Below, one piece after another: positions 33,973 to 42,461 of a stretch of DNA of 64,000 bases. Within the stretch, counting starts at the first letter, position 1; every line of letters starts with the position of its first letter. Both the position numbers and the translations under genes were made by a program. Source of the stretch: Hyphomicrobiaceae bacterium. GTDB taxonomy: Bacteria; Pseudomonadota; Alphaproteobacteria; Rhizobiales; Hyphomicrobiaceae. A model generated the notes under the pieces. That model had not been told where the DNA came from. It was given only the letters and a program-made list of their open reading frames with translations, and did not search any database. The stretch lies in assembly GCA_025351355.1 (NCBI GenBank), contig JANXWC010000191.1, positions 62,001 to 126,000 of the forward strand, read 5' to 3'.

Positions 33973-34872
33973 ATGAGAGCAAATAAGGCTATCGCACTAG
34001 GCGCCATCCTGGTCGGCACTATGACACCGGCAATCGCCGATTGCAGGCTGGAGCCAGGCCCTCAGCGGACGGTGATACAGGCATTGGACGGGGAAACGTT
34101 GCGCCTCGATGATGGAAGTGAGGTGCGCCTTTCCGGTGCCCTGGCTCCACGTGGCCAAGACGTTGGCGCCGATGAACAAAGTTGGGCTCCCGCGTCGGCG
34201 GCCAAGGCTGCGTTGGCAGCACTTACCGAAGGCCGAAACGTAGTCCTCAATTTCACGGGCCCAACGAAGCGGGACCGACGAAACCGCCACGTTGCCCAGG
34301 TTTTCATCATTGAGGATGGGCAGGAGACGTGGGTCCAGGGGCGGCTGCTGACTGACGGGCATGCACGGGCGTATCAGCAAAAAGGTGATCGCGGATGCGC
34401 TGCCGAGTTGCTCGCGCACGAAGATGTTGCGCGCCGGGCCCGCGCCGGGTTGTGGGCGACTGATGCCTATCGTGCGCGTCCTGCCGAGCAGACCCGCGAC
34501 CTCGCCGGGATGCCTGGCAAATTCGTGGTTCTGACCGGGCGCGTCGCATGGGTAGCGCCGGGCCGGGAAACAATCGCGTTGGGATTTAGTCCAACGCAAT
34601 TGCGTGCCTGGAGCTTGCGTCATGGATTGGTCGTCATGATCGAAAATCACGATCGGGAATTAATCGGTGCGCTCGGCGGCGACGCAAAAGCGCTGGAGGG
34701 AAAGCGCTTTGAAGTGCGCGGCTGGCTGGAGCAGCGCCTTGGCCGGCCGGCAAACAGTTACGTGATGGACGTCTCGCTGGCCGGCATGATCATACCACTC
34801 GATGCCGACACCACAGCCGTGCACCCTGCCGGCAATAAGATCGCCGATGCGCCCGCCGCCGGCGCACCTTAG
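33973..34872 (+). CDS. Exported protein with an SNase-like domain
   Basis: The 299-residue protein has a signal peptide ending near TPAIADC at residues 18-24. A staphylococcal-nuclease-like OB domain follows (about 32-165), with VIQALDGETLRLDDGSEVRL, SGALAPRGQ and TKRDRRNRHVAQVFI. The rest (about 175-280) resembles a second OB-like strand set. Thermonuclease-family proteins cut DNA or RNA outside the cytoplasm, but the acidic catalytic position is not clear here, so activity is uncertain. It is divergent from mcd and 43 bases upstream of dinB. Confidence 0.75.
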   Translation: MRANKAIALGAILVGTMTPAIADCRLEPGPQRTVIQALDGETLRLDDGSEVRLSGALAPRGQDVGADEQSWAPASAAKAALAALTEGRNVVLNFTGPTKRDRRNRHVAQVFIIEDGQETWVQGRLLTDGHARAYQQKGDRGCAAELLAHEDVARRARAGLWATDAYRARPAEQTRDLAGMPGKFVVLTGRVAWVAPGRETIALGFSPTQLRAWSLRHGLVVMIENHDRELIGALGGDAKALEGKRFEVRGWLEQRLGRPANSYVMDVSLAGMIIPLDADTTAVHPAGNKIADAPAAGAP

Positions 34873-34915
34873 GGTCGGTGTGACATCTGCGGCGGGCTTG
34901 AACCAGAGAATAGCC

Positions 34916-36082
34916 ATGCTAGCGCTATGCCGCGACTGCTGCGAAATTGTCGACATTGCCGAGCAAAGCTGCGACCTGTGCGGGTCGATGCGCCTTACCG
35001 CTCATGCCGAAATAGACGCACTCGCCATTGCGCATATCGATTGCGACGCCTTTTACGCAAGTGTCGAAAAGCGCGACCGCCCCGAAATTCGTGACCAGCC
35101 GCTGATCGTCGGGCATGCTGGCGGACGCGGTGTCGTTACCACGGCCTGTTATATTGCGCGACGCTTCGGCGTACGCTCTGCCATGCCCATGTTCAAGGCG
35201 ATCGAAGCCTGTCCGCACGCCGTAGTAATCGCACCTGACATGGCAAAATACAAATCGGTCAGCAACGCCATTCGCGACATATTTCTCGCTGCCACCGACG
35301 TCATTGAGCCCGTTTCACTCGATGAGGCCTATCTCGATTTAAGCGAGCAGAACCGTCACGAGGGACCGACTGCCGCCTCGGCGCTTGCCTGGATCGCCAA
35401 CCGTGTCGTGCGGGAAGTCGGCATTACTGTTTCGGCTGGTCTCGCGCCAAACAAGTTTCTGGCCAAACTGGCTTCGGAAATGCAAAAACCTGCTGGTTTT
35501 TCAGTGGTCGGGCAGCGGGACGCGCAGGCCATTCTTGCACCGATGTCGGTGCGCAAGATCAATGGCGTGGGCCCTGCCACGGCCAGTCGCATGGAGGCGA
35601 TGGGGCTGGTAACCATCGCCGACCTGCAGAAACTTGGCAGCCAAGATATAATTGCGCGATTCGGCAGTTTTGGTCGGCGTCTGGCGCTTTACGCCCACGG
35701 CCATGATGATCGCCGGGTGACGCCGGCGCGGCCAACTAAATCCATCTCTGCGGAAGATACTTTTGCGCGCGATATCAGCGCCGAAGCCCTGTTGATGGCC
35801 GCCGCAGAACCACTGGCCGAACGAGTTGCGACTGTCTTGGCGCGCAAACAGCTGGCTGGTCAAACCGTGGTGCTCAAGCTGAAAACGAGCAACTTCAAAA
35901 CGCTGACGCGACATATGCGATTGGCCGCGCCAACACAGAAGGCCCAGTTCATAAAGAACGCCGCCACCGCCCTCATTGCGAGGGAGGCTGACGGACGTAC
36001 CTTTCGGCTTATCGGCATCGGCATGGCGGATTTGTGCGATGCAAAACAGGCAGATCCGCCAGACCTGTTCGGGGTATGTTAG
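34916..36082 (+). CDS. dinB: DNA polymerase IV with N-terminal four-Cys motif
   Basis: The 388-residue Y-family polymerase has HIDCDAFYASVEKRDRPE, VTTACYIARRFGVRSAMP and VSLDEAYLDLSE, holding the catalytic Asp and Asp-Glu. Two helix-hairpin-helix segments (KINGVGPATASRMEAMG) and a little-finger domain follow. An N-terminal stretch CRDCC...CDLC (residues 5-22) resembles a zinc ribbon often seen in alphaproteobacterial DinB. It bypasses damaged template at the cost of fidelity. The ATG at 34916 fits where the family begins. The C-terminus LFGVC is short of a full clamp-binding motif. Confidence 0.92.
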   Translation: MLALCRDCCEIVDIAEQSCDLCGSMRLTAHAEIDALAIAHIDCDAFYASVEKRDRPEIRDQPLIVGHAGGRGVVTTACYIARRFGVRSAMPMFKAIEACPHAVVIAPDMAKYKSVSNAIRDIFLAATDVIEPVSLDEAYLDLSEQNRHEGPTAASALAWIANRVVREVGITVSAGLAPNKFLAKLASEMQKPAGFSVVGQRDAQAILAPMSVRKINGVGPATASRMEAMGLVTIADLQKLGSQDIIARFGSFGRRLALYAHGHDDRRVTPARPTKSISAEDTFARDISAEALLMAAAEPLAERVATVLARKQLAGQTVVLKLKTSNFKTLTRHMRLAAPTQKAQFIKNAATALIAREADGRTFRLIGIGMADLCDAKQADPPDLFGVC

Positions 36083-36089
36083 CGCCGCG

Positions 36090-36515
36090 TTATTTCACGG
36101 TGATCGTGATCACGTCACTGACGATCGCCGGATTGTGTGGAATGTGGTTGTGATCACCGAGAACCAATTGCAGCGTGTGCTTACCCGCTGGCAACGTGAG
36201 CGTTGTTTCGGTTTGGCCCGCACCAAAATGACGGTGAGTGTCGTCAACCGCCATGGCCGCCATCGGGTCTGTCAGCTTTGCATCGACGAAGATGTGATGG
36301 TGCCCGGTATCTTTCTTTTCGACGCCGGCCGGAGCTATCCCCATGCCGACCAAGCCCATCTTGACAGTCACCGGCCCCGCGATTTCCGCGCCGTCCTTGG
36401 GTTCGATAAAGTAGACTTTGGCGCCCGCAGGAGATGGCGAACGAAAATCCTGCGCGACCGCCGGAAGTAAGCCGCCAGCTGAGAGCGACAAGGCAAGTGC
36501 AATGCTTTTCCACAT
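36090..36515 (-). CDS. Periplasmic DUF4399 protein
   Basis: This 141-residue protein has a signal peptide cut after AVAQ (about residue 22). A DUF4399 domain follows, with KVYFIEPKDGAEI, KKDTGHHHIFVD, HRHFGAGQTE and KHTLQLVLGDHNHIPH. The many histidines suggest metal binding, which is inference. It converges on dinB with seven bases between stops. Confidence 0.8.
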   Translation of the reverse strand: MWKSIALALSLSAGGLLPAVAQDFRSPSPAGAKVYFIEPKDGAEIAGPVTVKMGLVGMGIAPAGVEKKDTGHHHIFVDAKLTDPMAAMAVDDTHRHFGAGQTETTLTLPAGKHTLQLVLGDHNHIPHNPAIVSDVITITVK

Positions 36516-36705
36516 AGTTCGTTATTCTCCTGAGGTCCCGCGAAGATATCGGTCAAATTGGCCGTCGGCGTCCGACAAGCCACCCTTACCACAGTGGTTG
36601 TCGCGCCAGGCAACAACGGACACTGAGAAAGCAGCTTTCGGGTCGCTTACGACAGTCGTTGCATTTAGTTTGCTGCCAACGATACACAAACAAGCTGAGG
36701 CTTAC

Positions 36706-37662
36706 ATGTTTGAGCACCCGCACCAAACGCCCAATGCCACCGATTTGGATCACGCCGTCGACATCGGAAACGACTACGAACTCGTACGGCGGGCGATAGT
36801 ATTTTTGACGGAACATTGGGACGAGCATCCGTCATTGGACGCGCTTTCCGACACGCTTGGGCTAAGTTCGGCTCATTGCCAAAAGGTGTTCAAACGCTGG
36901 TGTGGGCTTTCGCCGAAGGAATTTGTGCAGGCTATCGCGTTGGATCATGCGCGCGCGCTGCTAGATAACGCCGCAAGCGTACTGGATACGGCACACGAAG
37001 TTGGCCTCAGTGGCGGCGGACGGCTGCATGACCTTTTTGTGACCTACGACGCTATGTCACCTGGAGAGTACAAGCGACGCGGTGAAGGGCTTGAAATCAG
37101 CTACGGATTTCATGCGACCCCGTTCGGGGATGCCCTGCTCATGGCAACGGTGCGAGGCCTGTGCGGACTGGCGTTCGTCAACGAGGACGCCAGCCAATCA
37201 CGCGCCGATGCCTTTGACGATATGCGGAGGCGCTGGCCAAAAGCCAAATACGCGGAGGCACCAGGGACACTGACGAACGTTGCCGAGCAAATCTTCGGGC
37301 GGGTCCGTCCGAGAGGCAAACGCGCCATTACAGGCGAATGCGCACAAACTCCGATGCGGCTCGTACTGATAGGTTCCGATTTTGAAATCCGGGTGTGGCG
37401 ATCGCTGCTGTCGATCCCGATGGGGACAGCCGTTAGCTATCAGCATATTGCCCGACAATTGGGCCAGCCAACCGCTTCTCGCGCAGTAGGTTCGGCGGTC
37501 GGCCGCAATCCATTATCGTTTGTCGTTCCTTGCCATCGCGTCTTCCGCGCGGACGGCTCACTTGGCGGGTATCATTGGGGACTGACGCGGAAAAAGGCAC
37601 TAATCGGCTGGGAAACAGGACAAATAAGACTTGCTGGAGCAGCGAAATCCAATCTCAGCTAA
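36706..37662 (+). CDS. ada: Ada-like AraC domain plus O6-alkylguanine-DNA methyltransferase
   Basis: The 318-residue protein joins an AraC-type helix-turn-helix (about 20-125, LSDTLGLSSAHCQKVFKRW and GLSPKEFVQAIAL) to an O6-methylguanine-DNA methyltransferase domain (about 130-305). The methyltransferase shows TASRAVGSAVGRNPLSFVVPCHRV with the acceptor Cys and GYHWGLTRKKALIGWE. The N-terminal Cys4-zinc domain of enterobacterial Ada that senses phosphotriesters is absent. It probably repairs alkylated guanine and regulates its own regulon. The ATG at 36706 has TGAGG upstream. Confidence 0.9.
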   Translation: MFEHPHQTPNATDLDHAVDIGNDYELVRRAIVFLTEHWDEHPSLDALSDTLGLSSAHCQKVFKRWCGLSPKEFVQAIALDHARALLDNAASVLDTAHEVGLSGGGRLHDLFVTYDAMSPGEYKRRGEGLEISYGFHATPFGDALLMATVRGLCGLAFVNEDASQSRADAFDDMRRRWPKAKYAEAPGTLTNVAEQIFGRVRPRGKRAITGECAQTPMRLVLIGSDFEIRVWRSLLSIPMGTAVSYQHIARQLGQPTASRAVGSAVGRNPLSFVVPCHRVFRADGSLGGYHWGLTRKKALIGWETGQIRLAGAAKSNLS

Positions 37663-37707
37663 GTTAGAGGGAACGCCAAATTAATCGCGACAATTGCCTG
37701 CAACTTG

Positions 37708-38178
37708 TCAATTGGCTGCCTCTGACTGGCGCTCTGCCTTATTTAAAGCCGTGACTATGGCTGCCAAATCATCCAAAAACTGCTCACGCTGACGGGTCGG
37801 CAAGCTTTCAAGAATGCGATCATCAACACGTCGGGAAACGGGATCGGCTTGGCGCAATTGTCGCTTACCCTCTTCGGTCAGTTTGACGGCATAAGCGCGC
37901 GCATCTTCCTTGGTACGCCGACGCTGCAACAAACCTTTCTTGAGCATTCGGCGCACGATGTCCGCCAACGTCGAACGATCGACCCCGGTCCGCTCGACCA
38001 GGCCCGTCTGACTGATCCCCTCATTCTGAGAGACGGTCAGCAGCACGGCATACTGGCGCGGCGTCAAGTCATCGCCGCCAATCTCACCGTGAAAGACGTC
38101 TCCTGCACATTGGCTGGCCCGATGCAGCATATGAAGGGGCGAACGCGTAAGCCGGTCGGCTTTGTCATCTCGTGCCAT
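37708..38178 (-). CDS. MarR-family transcriptional regulator
   Basis: The 156-residue protein has the MarR winged helix: DDLTPRQYAVLLTV, ISQTGLVERTGVDRSTLADIVRRM with the recognition helix, and the wing GLLQRRRTKEDARAY. A helical dimerisation region flanks it. Such proteins repress nearby or own promoters and respond to small phenolic or oxidising ligands. No obvious target gene is adjacent, as the neighbours are convergent or far upstream. A 272-base spacer at 38179-38450 holds no recognised gene. Confidence 0.85.
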   Translation of the reverse strand: MARDDKADRLTRSPLHMLHRASQCAGDVFHGEIGGDDLTPRQYAVLLTVSQNEGISQTGLVERTGVDRSTLADIVRRMLKKGLLQRRRTKEDARAYAVKLTEEGKRQLRQADPVSRRVDDRILESLPTRQREQFLDDLAAIVTALNKAERQSEAAN

Positions 38179-38450
38179 CGAAGATCTCTATTTAAAAGGG
38201 GTTGCCCTTTGCTGCCTAAGGTCGGTCAGCAAATTTCACAGGAGACAGAGCAACGCGCAACGACGCCGATAGATTACATACCCTGCCGAAGAAACTATCT
38301 TCACGGATCGTAGCATACAAAAGAATGCTCCGACATCCAACCAAAATTCGCCGCTACTGTAAAAAATGTTTTTTTGCCCGTTTGGCAACAGTGCGACTGT
38401 CAGTTCTCTGCATCTGGCCGAGGACGCGGGGTTAGACCCACCTTCCGGCG

Positions 38451-39068
38451 TCAGCTGGCGGTGGTGGATGCCGCGTGACGCCGCAGCAACGGGGCTTGCA
38501 GCGCGAGATAGACCAACGTCAGGCCGAGGATTCCGAACACCTTGAAGTTGACCCAGATGTATTCCGTCTCAGGCGTATTGAACCGACGCCAAACGATTTC
38601 ATTAACTACAGCCAGGCAGGCAAAAAAGAACATCCATCGCAACGTGAGGAGACGCCACCCACGCTCGGTGAGCTGAAACGCCTCGCCGAGCATACTCCTG
38701 AGAAACAGCTTACCTTGCAGGAGCCCGAAGCCGAGCGTACCGGCGAACAACAGATTGACGACCGTCGGTTTCATTTTGATGAAGCGCGGATCATCGAAAA
38801 AGTAAGTGAGGCCGCCGAAAACCGTCACCAACACCGCAGTGACGATAAGCATCGTATCAATCTTGCCGAGCAGAAGTTTGGAGGCCACCACCGCCGCCAA
38901 CGTAGCGACGATCAACACAGCCGTCGCTTGCACGATGCCGAGAAAGCGAAACGCAGTGAAAAACACCAGCAACGGCACCAAGTCGATTAGCAGCTTCAGT
39001 CCGGGTTGTTCTTTGCGGGGTGGCCTTGCATCTGTTGCAGGGCGGTTGTCATCGTTCGGCCGATCCAT
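38451..39068 (-). CDS. YciB/IspZ-family inner-membrane protein, copy 1
   Basis: The 205-residue protein has five or six membrane helices and YciB-family blocks: LKLLIDLVPLLVFF, LTYFFDDPRFIKMKPTVVN, LFAGTLGFGLLQGKLFLRSML and NEIVWRRFNTPETEYIWVNFKVFG. YciB/IspZ has been tied to septation and envelope integrity. The ATG follows directly after the stop codon of copy 2 (TAAATG), so translation is likely coupled. Confidence 0.85.
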   Translation of the reverse strand: MDRPNDDNRPATDARPPRKEQPGLKLLIDLVPLLVFFTAFRFLGIVQATAVLIVATLAAVVASKLLLGKIDTMLIVTAVLVTVFGGLTYFFDDPRFIKMKPTVVNLLFAGTLGFGLLQGKLFLRSMLGEAFQLTERGWRLLTLRWMFFFACLAVVNEIVWRRFNTPETEYIWVNFKVFGILGLTLVYLALQAPLLRRHAASTTAS

Positions 39069-39770
39069 TTACCCACGCACTCCTGTCTGGTCGCGTTTCT
39101 GCGCTGGCTCGGGCAGCCGATAGTCGCGCATCGCCCGAACTTGCCAAACAAAAAACACGCCAGTTAAGGGCATGACCAGGAAAAGTTTGAAAATCATCCA
39201 GATATCCAATCCGGACAACAGCGGCTTGCGTAGCAACCACAGCCACGAAAGCGGACATGGGATGCTCGCACTGGCAAAGCCCAATCGGACCGCTTCATTG
39301 GCAATCGCCGTCACCAAGAAGAACAGCGCCGCATTACGCGTCAGCGCCGCCCATCCCTCGGTGGTATAATGAAACGTCTTGCCGAAAACAAACTCGAAGA
39401 AGTATTTCCGTCGCATCATCCCGACGAATAGCAAAAGAGCTACGAGCGCGTTGAAGATCGTGACCTTGATCTGGACCCAATTGGCATCGCCCGTATACAA
39501 CGCCAGACCGCCGAATACGATTGACACGCCGCCCGCGATAAACGGCATCATCGGTGGTCGCCGAAACACAATGAGCGACGCGACCAGAGCTACGACCGTT
39601 GCCACAATCAAGGCGATGACACCCGCCTCGACGCCCCACACAAAATTTACGACGAACATCGTAAATATCGGGCCCATCTCGCTAGCAATGTTGAGAGTTT
39701 GTTCAGCGGTAAACGGAAATCGCCCCCGCGACTGCGCTGCCTTGTTCGTCTTTCCGAATTCTGTTGCCAT
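39069..39770 (-). CDS. YciB/IspZ-family inner-membrane protein, copy 2
   Basis: The 233-residue protein shares the plan and several blocks of copy 1: LNIASEMGPIFTMFVVNFVWG, FGGLALYTGDANWVQIKVTI, VGMMRRKYFFEFVFGKTFHY and AIANEAVRLGFA. It has about six membrane helices and a slightly longer C-terminal tail. Compared with copy 1 the sequences have diverged strongly, so the duplication is old. It sits between ftsY and copy 1, the usual place of ispZ in this order. Confidence 0.82.
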   Translation of the reverse strand: MATEFGKTNKAAQSRGRFPFTAEQTLNIASEMGPIFTMFVVNFVWGVEAGVIALIVATVVALVASLIVFRRPPMMPFIAGGVSIVFGGLALYTGDANWVQIKVTIFNALVALLLFVGMMRRKYFFEFVFGKTFHYTTEGWAALTRNAALFFLVTAIANEAVRLGFASASIPCPLSWLWLLRKPLLSGLDIWMIFKLFLVMPLTGVFFVWQVRAMRDYRLPEPAQKRDQTGVRG

Positions 39771-39936
39771 CGTTTCCGCTTATCTTGCAGCAACACTGGT
39801 TATGCCGAGAGTCAGCCCCTCTGCCAATTTCGTCATTTTCCAGCGTTAAATCTGATCACACCAAAGTACTGCCTTTAGGCTAGCCGAAGCAAGTTGTCGA
39901 TGCCGTTGGAACTATCTGAACCTGACCGAATTGCGG

Positions 39937-41049
39937 TCACGACTGCGCAATCGCTTGCGCAAATTCCCGTGCATCGAACGGCTGCAGATCCTCGACTCGC
40001 TCTCCCACTCCCAACGCTACGACAGGAACCTTAAACTTCGCCGAAATTGCGACAAGGATGCCGCCGCGCGCCGTTCCATCCAGCTTGGTCATGACAATGC
40101 CTGTCACGCCAGCAACTAGCTGGAATGCCTCTACCTGAGAAATCGCATTTTGGCCGGTCGTAGCGTCAAGAACCAATAAAACCTGATGCGGGGCCGTAGG
40201 ATCGGACTTTTTCAAAACGCGAACCACCTTCTCCAGTTCCTCCATGAGTCCTTTCTTGTTCTGCAGACGACCGGCCGTGTCGATCATCAAGACGTCGATT
40301 TTGTCGCGCTTGGCTTCGCTTAAGGCATCGAAGGCGAGGCCTGCGGCATCCGCGCCCACCTCGCGGGAAACGACGCGTACGCCGGTCCGCTCACCCCACA
40401 CCGACAATTGCTCAATTGCCGCGGCACGGAACGTATCGCCGGCCGCCAGCAGAACCGAGCGGCCTTCGGTGCGGAAGCGTGCCGCGAGCTTTCCGATTGT
40501 CGTCGTCTTGCCCGTGCCATTAACACCGACGAACAAGATGACCTCCGGTTGGTTAAGCCCGCTGATGCGCAGTGGAACGGCGACCGGCGTCAGTACACGC
40601 TCGACTTCCTCGGCCAGAACCTGTCGTACTTCTTCCGGTGCGATGGTTTTGTCAAAACGCGTTTTCCGTAACGTCGCGAGAACGCGCTCAGTCGTCTCCA
40701 GACCGAGATCGGCTTGGATAAGCACATCTTCCAAGTCTTCCAGCGTCTCGTTATCCAGCTTGCGCTTGGTGAAAACCCCCGTGATCCCATCACTGAGTTT
40801 TGTGCTTGTTTTTGCAAGACCGGCCTTGAGCCGCTGCAGCCAACCTTGCTTAGCCGGGAGCTCCTCAGTCGATGCAGCCGCGGGGATCCCCGCCGGCACA
40901 TCCCTCCCTTCGCCACCCTCAAAGGCTGGCACAACAGCATTCGACGGCGGCGTGTCCGCGACGGTTTCCGGCCCCGGCGCACGATCGTCCGGTTTTCCTC
41001 CAAACAACCGACCAAACAGCCCGCGCTTCTTTTCCGGCTCATCGCTCAC
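39937..41049 (-). CDS. ftsY: Signal recognition particle receptor FtsY
   Basis: This 370-residue GTPase docks SRP-ribosome complexes at the inner membrane. After an acidic, poorly conserved 60-residue N-terminus comes the NG domain: GVNGTGKTTTIGKLAARF (G1), AGDTFRAAAIEQL, DVLMIDTAGRLQNKKGLMEE, LVLDATTGQNA, MTKLDGTARGG and ALGVGERVEDLQPFD. Its ATG overlaps the end of mtaB (ATGA), so the two are coupled. Confidence 0.96.
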   Translation of the reverse strand: MSDEPEKKRGLFGRLFGGKPDDRAPGPETVADTPPSNAVVPAFEGGEGRDVPAGIPAAASTEELPAKQGWLQRLKAGLAKTSTKLSDGITGVFTKRKLDNETLEDLEDVLIQADLGLETTERVLATLRKTRFDKTIAPEEVRQVLAEEVERVLTPVAVPLRISGLNQPEVILFVGVNGTGKTTTIGKLAARFRTEGRSVLLAAGDTFRAAAIEQLSVWGERTGVRVVSREVGADAAGLAFDALSEAKRDKIDVLMIDTAGRLQNKKGLMEELEKVVRVLKKSDPTAPHQVLLVLDATTGQNAISQVEAFQLVAGVTGIVMTKLDGTARGGILVAISAKFKVPVVALGVGERVEDLQPFDAREFAQAIAQS

Positions 41050-42317
41050 GACATCACCTCGCCGCGAAGGTGCGTGGCGTCTGCGCCGACAATAGCAACA
41101 CGCTGCACGGTACCGGGCACCGGAGCATCGAGACGCACTTCGGCAAAGTGCGGCGTGCGGCCGATCCCGTCCCGTTCGACCAAGACCTCCGCCTCAACAC
41201 CGACCCGGCTACTCAGATACTTCGCCAGCGCCAGCCGTCCGGTTGCGCGCAGGCGCTCTGCCCGTGTCTTGATTTCAGCACCCGCGACCTGCGGCATGCG
41301 CGCAGCAGGCGTTCCGGCACGCGGCGAAAATGGAAATACATGAAGGAACGTCAGTTCGCATTCATCGACGATCCCTAACGAATTTTGAAACATCGCCGCC
41401 GTTTCGGTCGGGAAGCCGGCAATCAGGTCGGCGCCGAACACGACATCCGGCCGCCGACTTCGCGCCTCGCGTACAAAGCGGATTGCATCGGCGCGCCGAT
41501 GCCGACGCTTCATTCGCTTGAGGATCATATCGTCTCCGGCCTGCAGCGACAGATGCAGATGCGGCATTAAGCGTTCGTCGTCGCCCAAAGCCGCCAGCAG
41601 ATCATCGTCGACTTCGGTTTGATCGATGGACGATAGCCTGAGGCGCCGCAATTCAGGTAGGTGCTTGAGTATTTGCCGGACCAACTTGCCCAAAGTCATT
41701 TGCCCGGGAAGATCGGCGCCGTACGAAGTGATGTCCACGCCGGTCAATACCACCTCCAACGCGCCGGCTTCGACGACCCGCCGTATTGCCGCGACGACTT
41801 CGCCCGCCGGAACCGACCGTGATGGCCCGCGGCCGAAGGGGATGACGCAGAATGTACAGCGATGATCGCAGCCGTTTTGCACTTGCACATAGGCGCGCGT
41901 CCGCTGACCAAAACCTTCGACGAGATGTCCAGCCGTCTCCTTAATACTCATGATATCATCGACAAGCACTCGTTCGCTCGCCTGCACGGCCAAGTCGGCA
42001 AAAGTGCTACGGCGCATTTTTTCCGCGTTACCGACCACGTGATCGACTTCCGACATCGCCGCGAACGTTTGTGGTTCTATCTGGGCGGCGCAGCCGGTAA
42101 CGATAAGTTTTGCATGGGGATGTTCCCGACGGAGCCGCCGGATTGCCTGTCGCGCGCGCCGCACGGCTTGGCCCGTAACCGCACACGTATTGACGATCAC
42201 ACAATCTTCGAGCCCGGCCGCCGCCGCATGCGCAGCAATCACATCGCTTTCGTGGGCATTGAGGCGGCAACCCAGCGTCAGTACCAGCGGTGGTGTGTGA
42301 GCGGCGGATGAAGTCAC
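41046..42317 (-). CDS. mtaB: tRNA t6A37 methylthiotransferase MtaB
   Basis: The 423-residue radical-SAM enzyme adds a methylthio group to t6A at position 37 of tRNA-Lys to give ms2t6A. It has the N-terminal cluster domain (LGCRLNAHESD, VNTCAVTG) and the radical-SAM motif QNGCDHRCTFCVIPFGRG. It ends with a TRAM-like tail (AEVLVERDGIGRTPHFAEV). It acts after TsaE, whose gene is in the same window. A carD terminator lies just upstream. Confidence 0.93.
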   Translation of the reverse strand: MTSSAAHTPPLVLTLGCRLNAHESDVIAAHAAAAGLEDCVIVNTCAVTGQAVRRARQAIRRLRREHPHAKLIVTGCAAQIEPQTFAAMSEVDHVVGNAEKMRRSTFADLAVQASERVLVDDIMSIKETAGHLVEGFGQRTRAYVQVQNGCDHRCTFCVIPFGRGPSRSVPAGEVVAAIRRVVEAGALEVVLTGVDITSYGADLPGQMTLGKLVRQILKHLPELRRLRLSSIDQTEVDDDLLAALGDDERLMPHLHLSLQAGDDMILKRMKRRHRRADAIRFVREARSRRPDVVFGADLIAGFPTETAAMFQNSLGIVDECELTFLHVFPFSPRAGTPAARMPQVAGAEIKTRAERLRATGRLALAKYLSSRVGVEAEVLVERDGIGRTPHFAEVRLDAPVPGTVQRVAIVGADATHLRGEVMS

Positions 42318-42400
42318 AAGCTATCAATCCCGCATATTGCCGTTCGATACAGCGTCCAAACATCTCGTAGCGGCTAGCCAACACTCTGGCTAGGGCAACG

Positions 42401-42433
42401 CGAAAACGCCCGGCTCCTATTGTAGCCGGGCGC
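42401..42433 (-). terminator. Rho-independent terminator of carD
   Basis: CGCCCGGCT (42407-42415) and AGCCGGGCG (42424-42432) form a perfect 9-bp stem with an eight-base loop. On the minus strand it is followed by TTTTC. It begins about 30 bases after the carD stop. Confidence 0.85.
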
Positions 42434-42461
42434 CCATTTACTCGGTGTCACAGCGGCTGCT

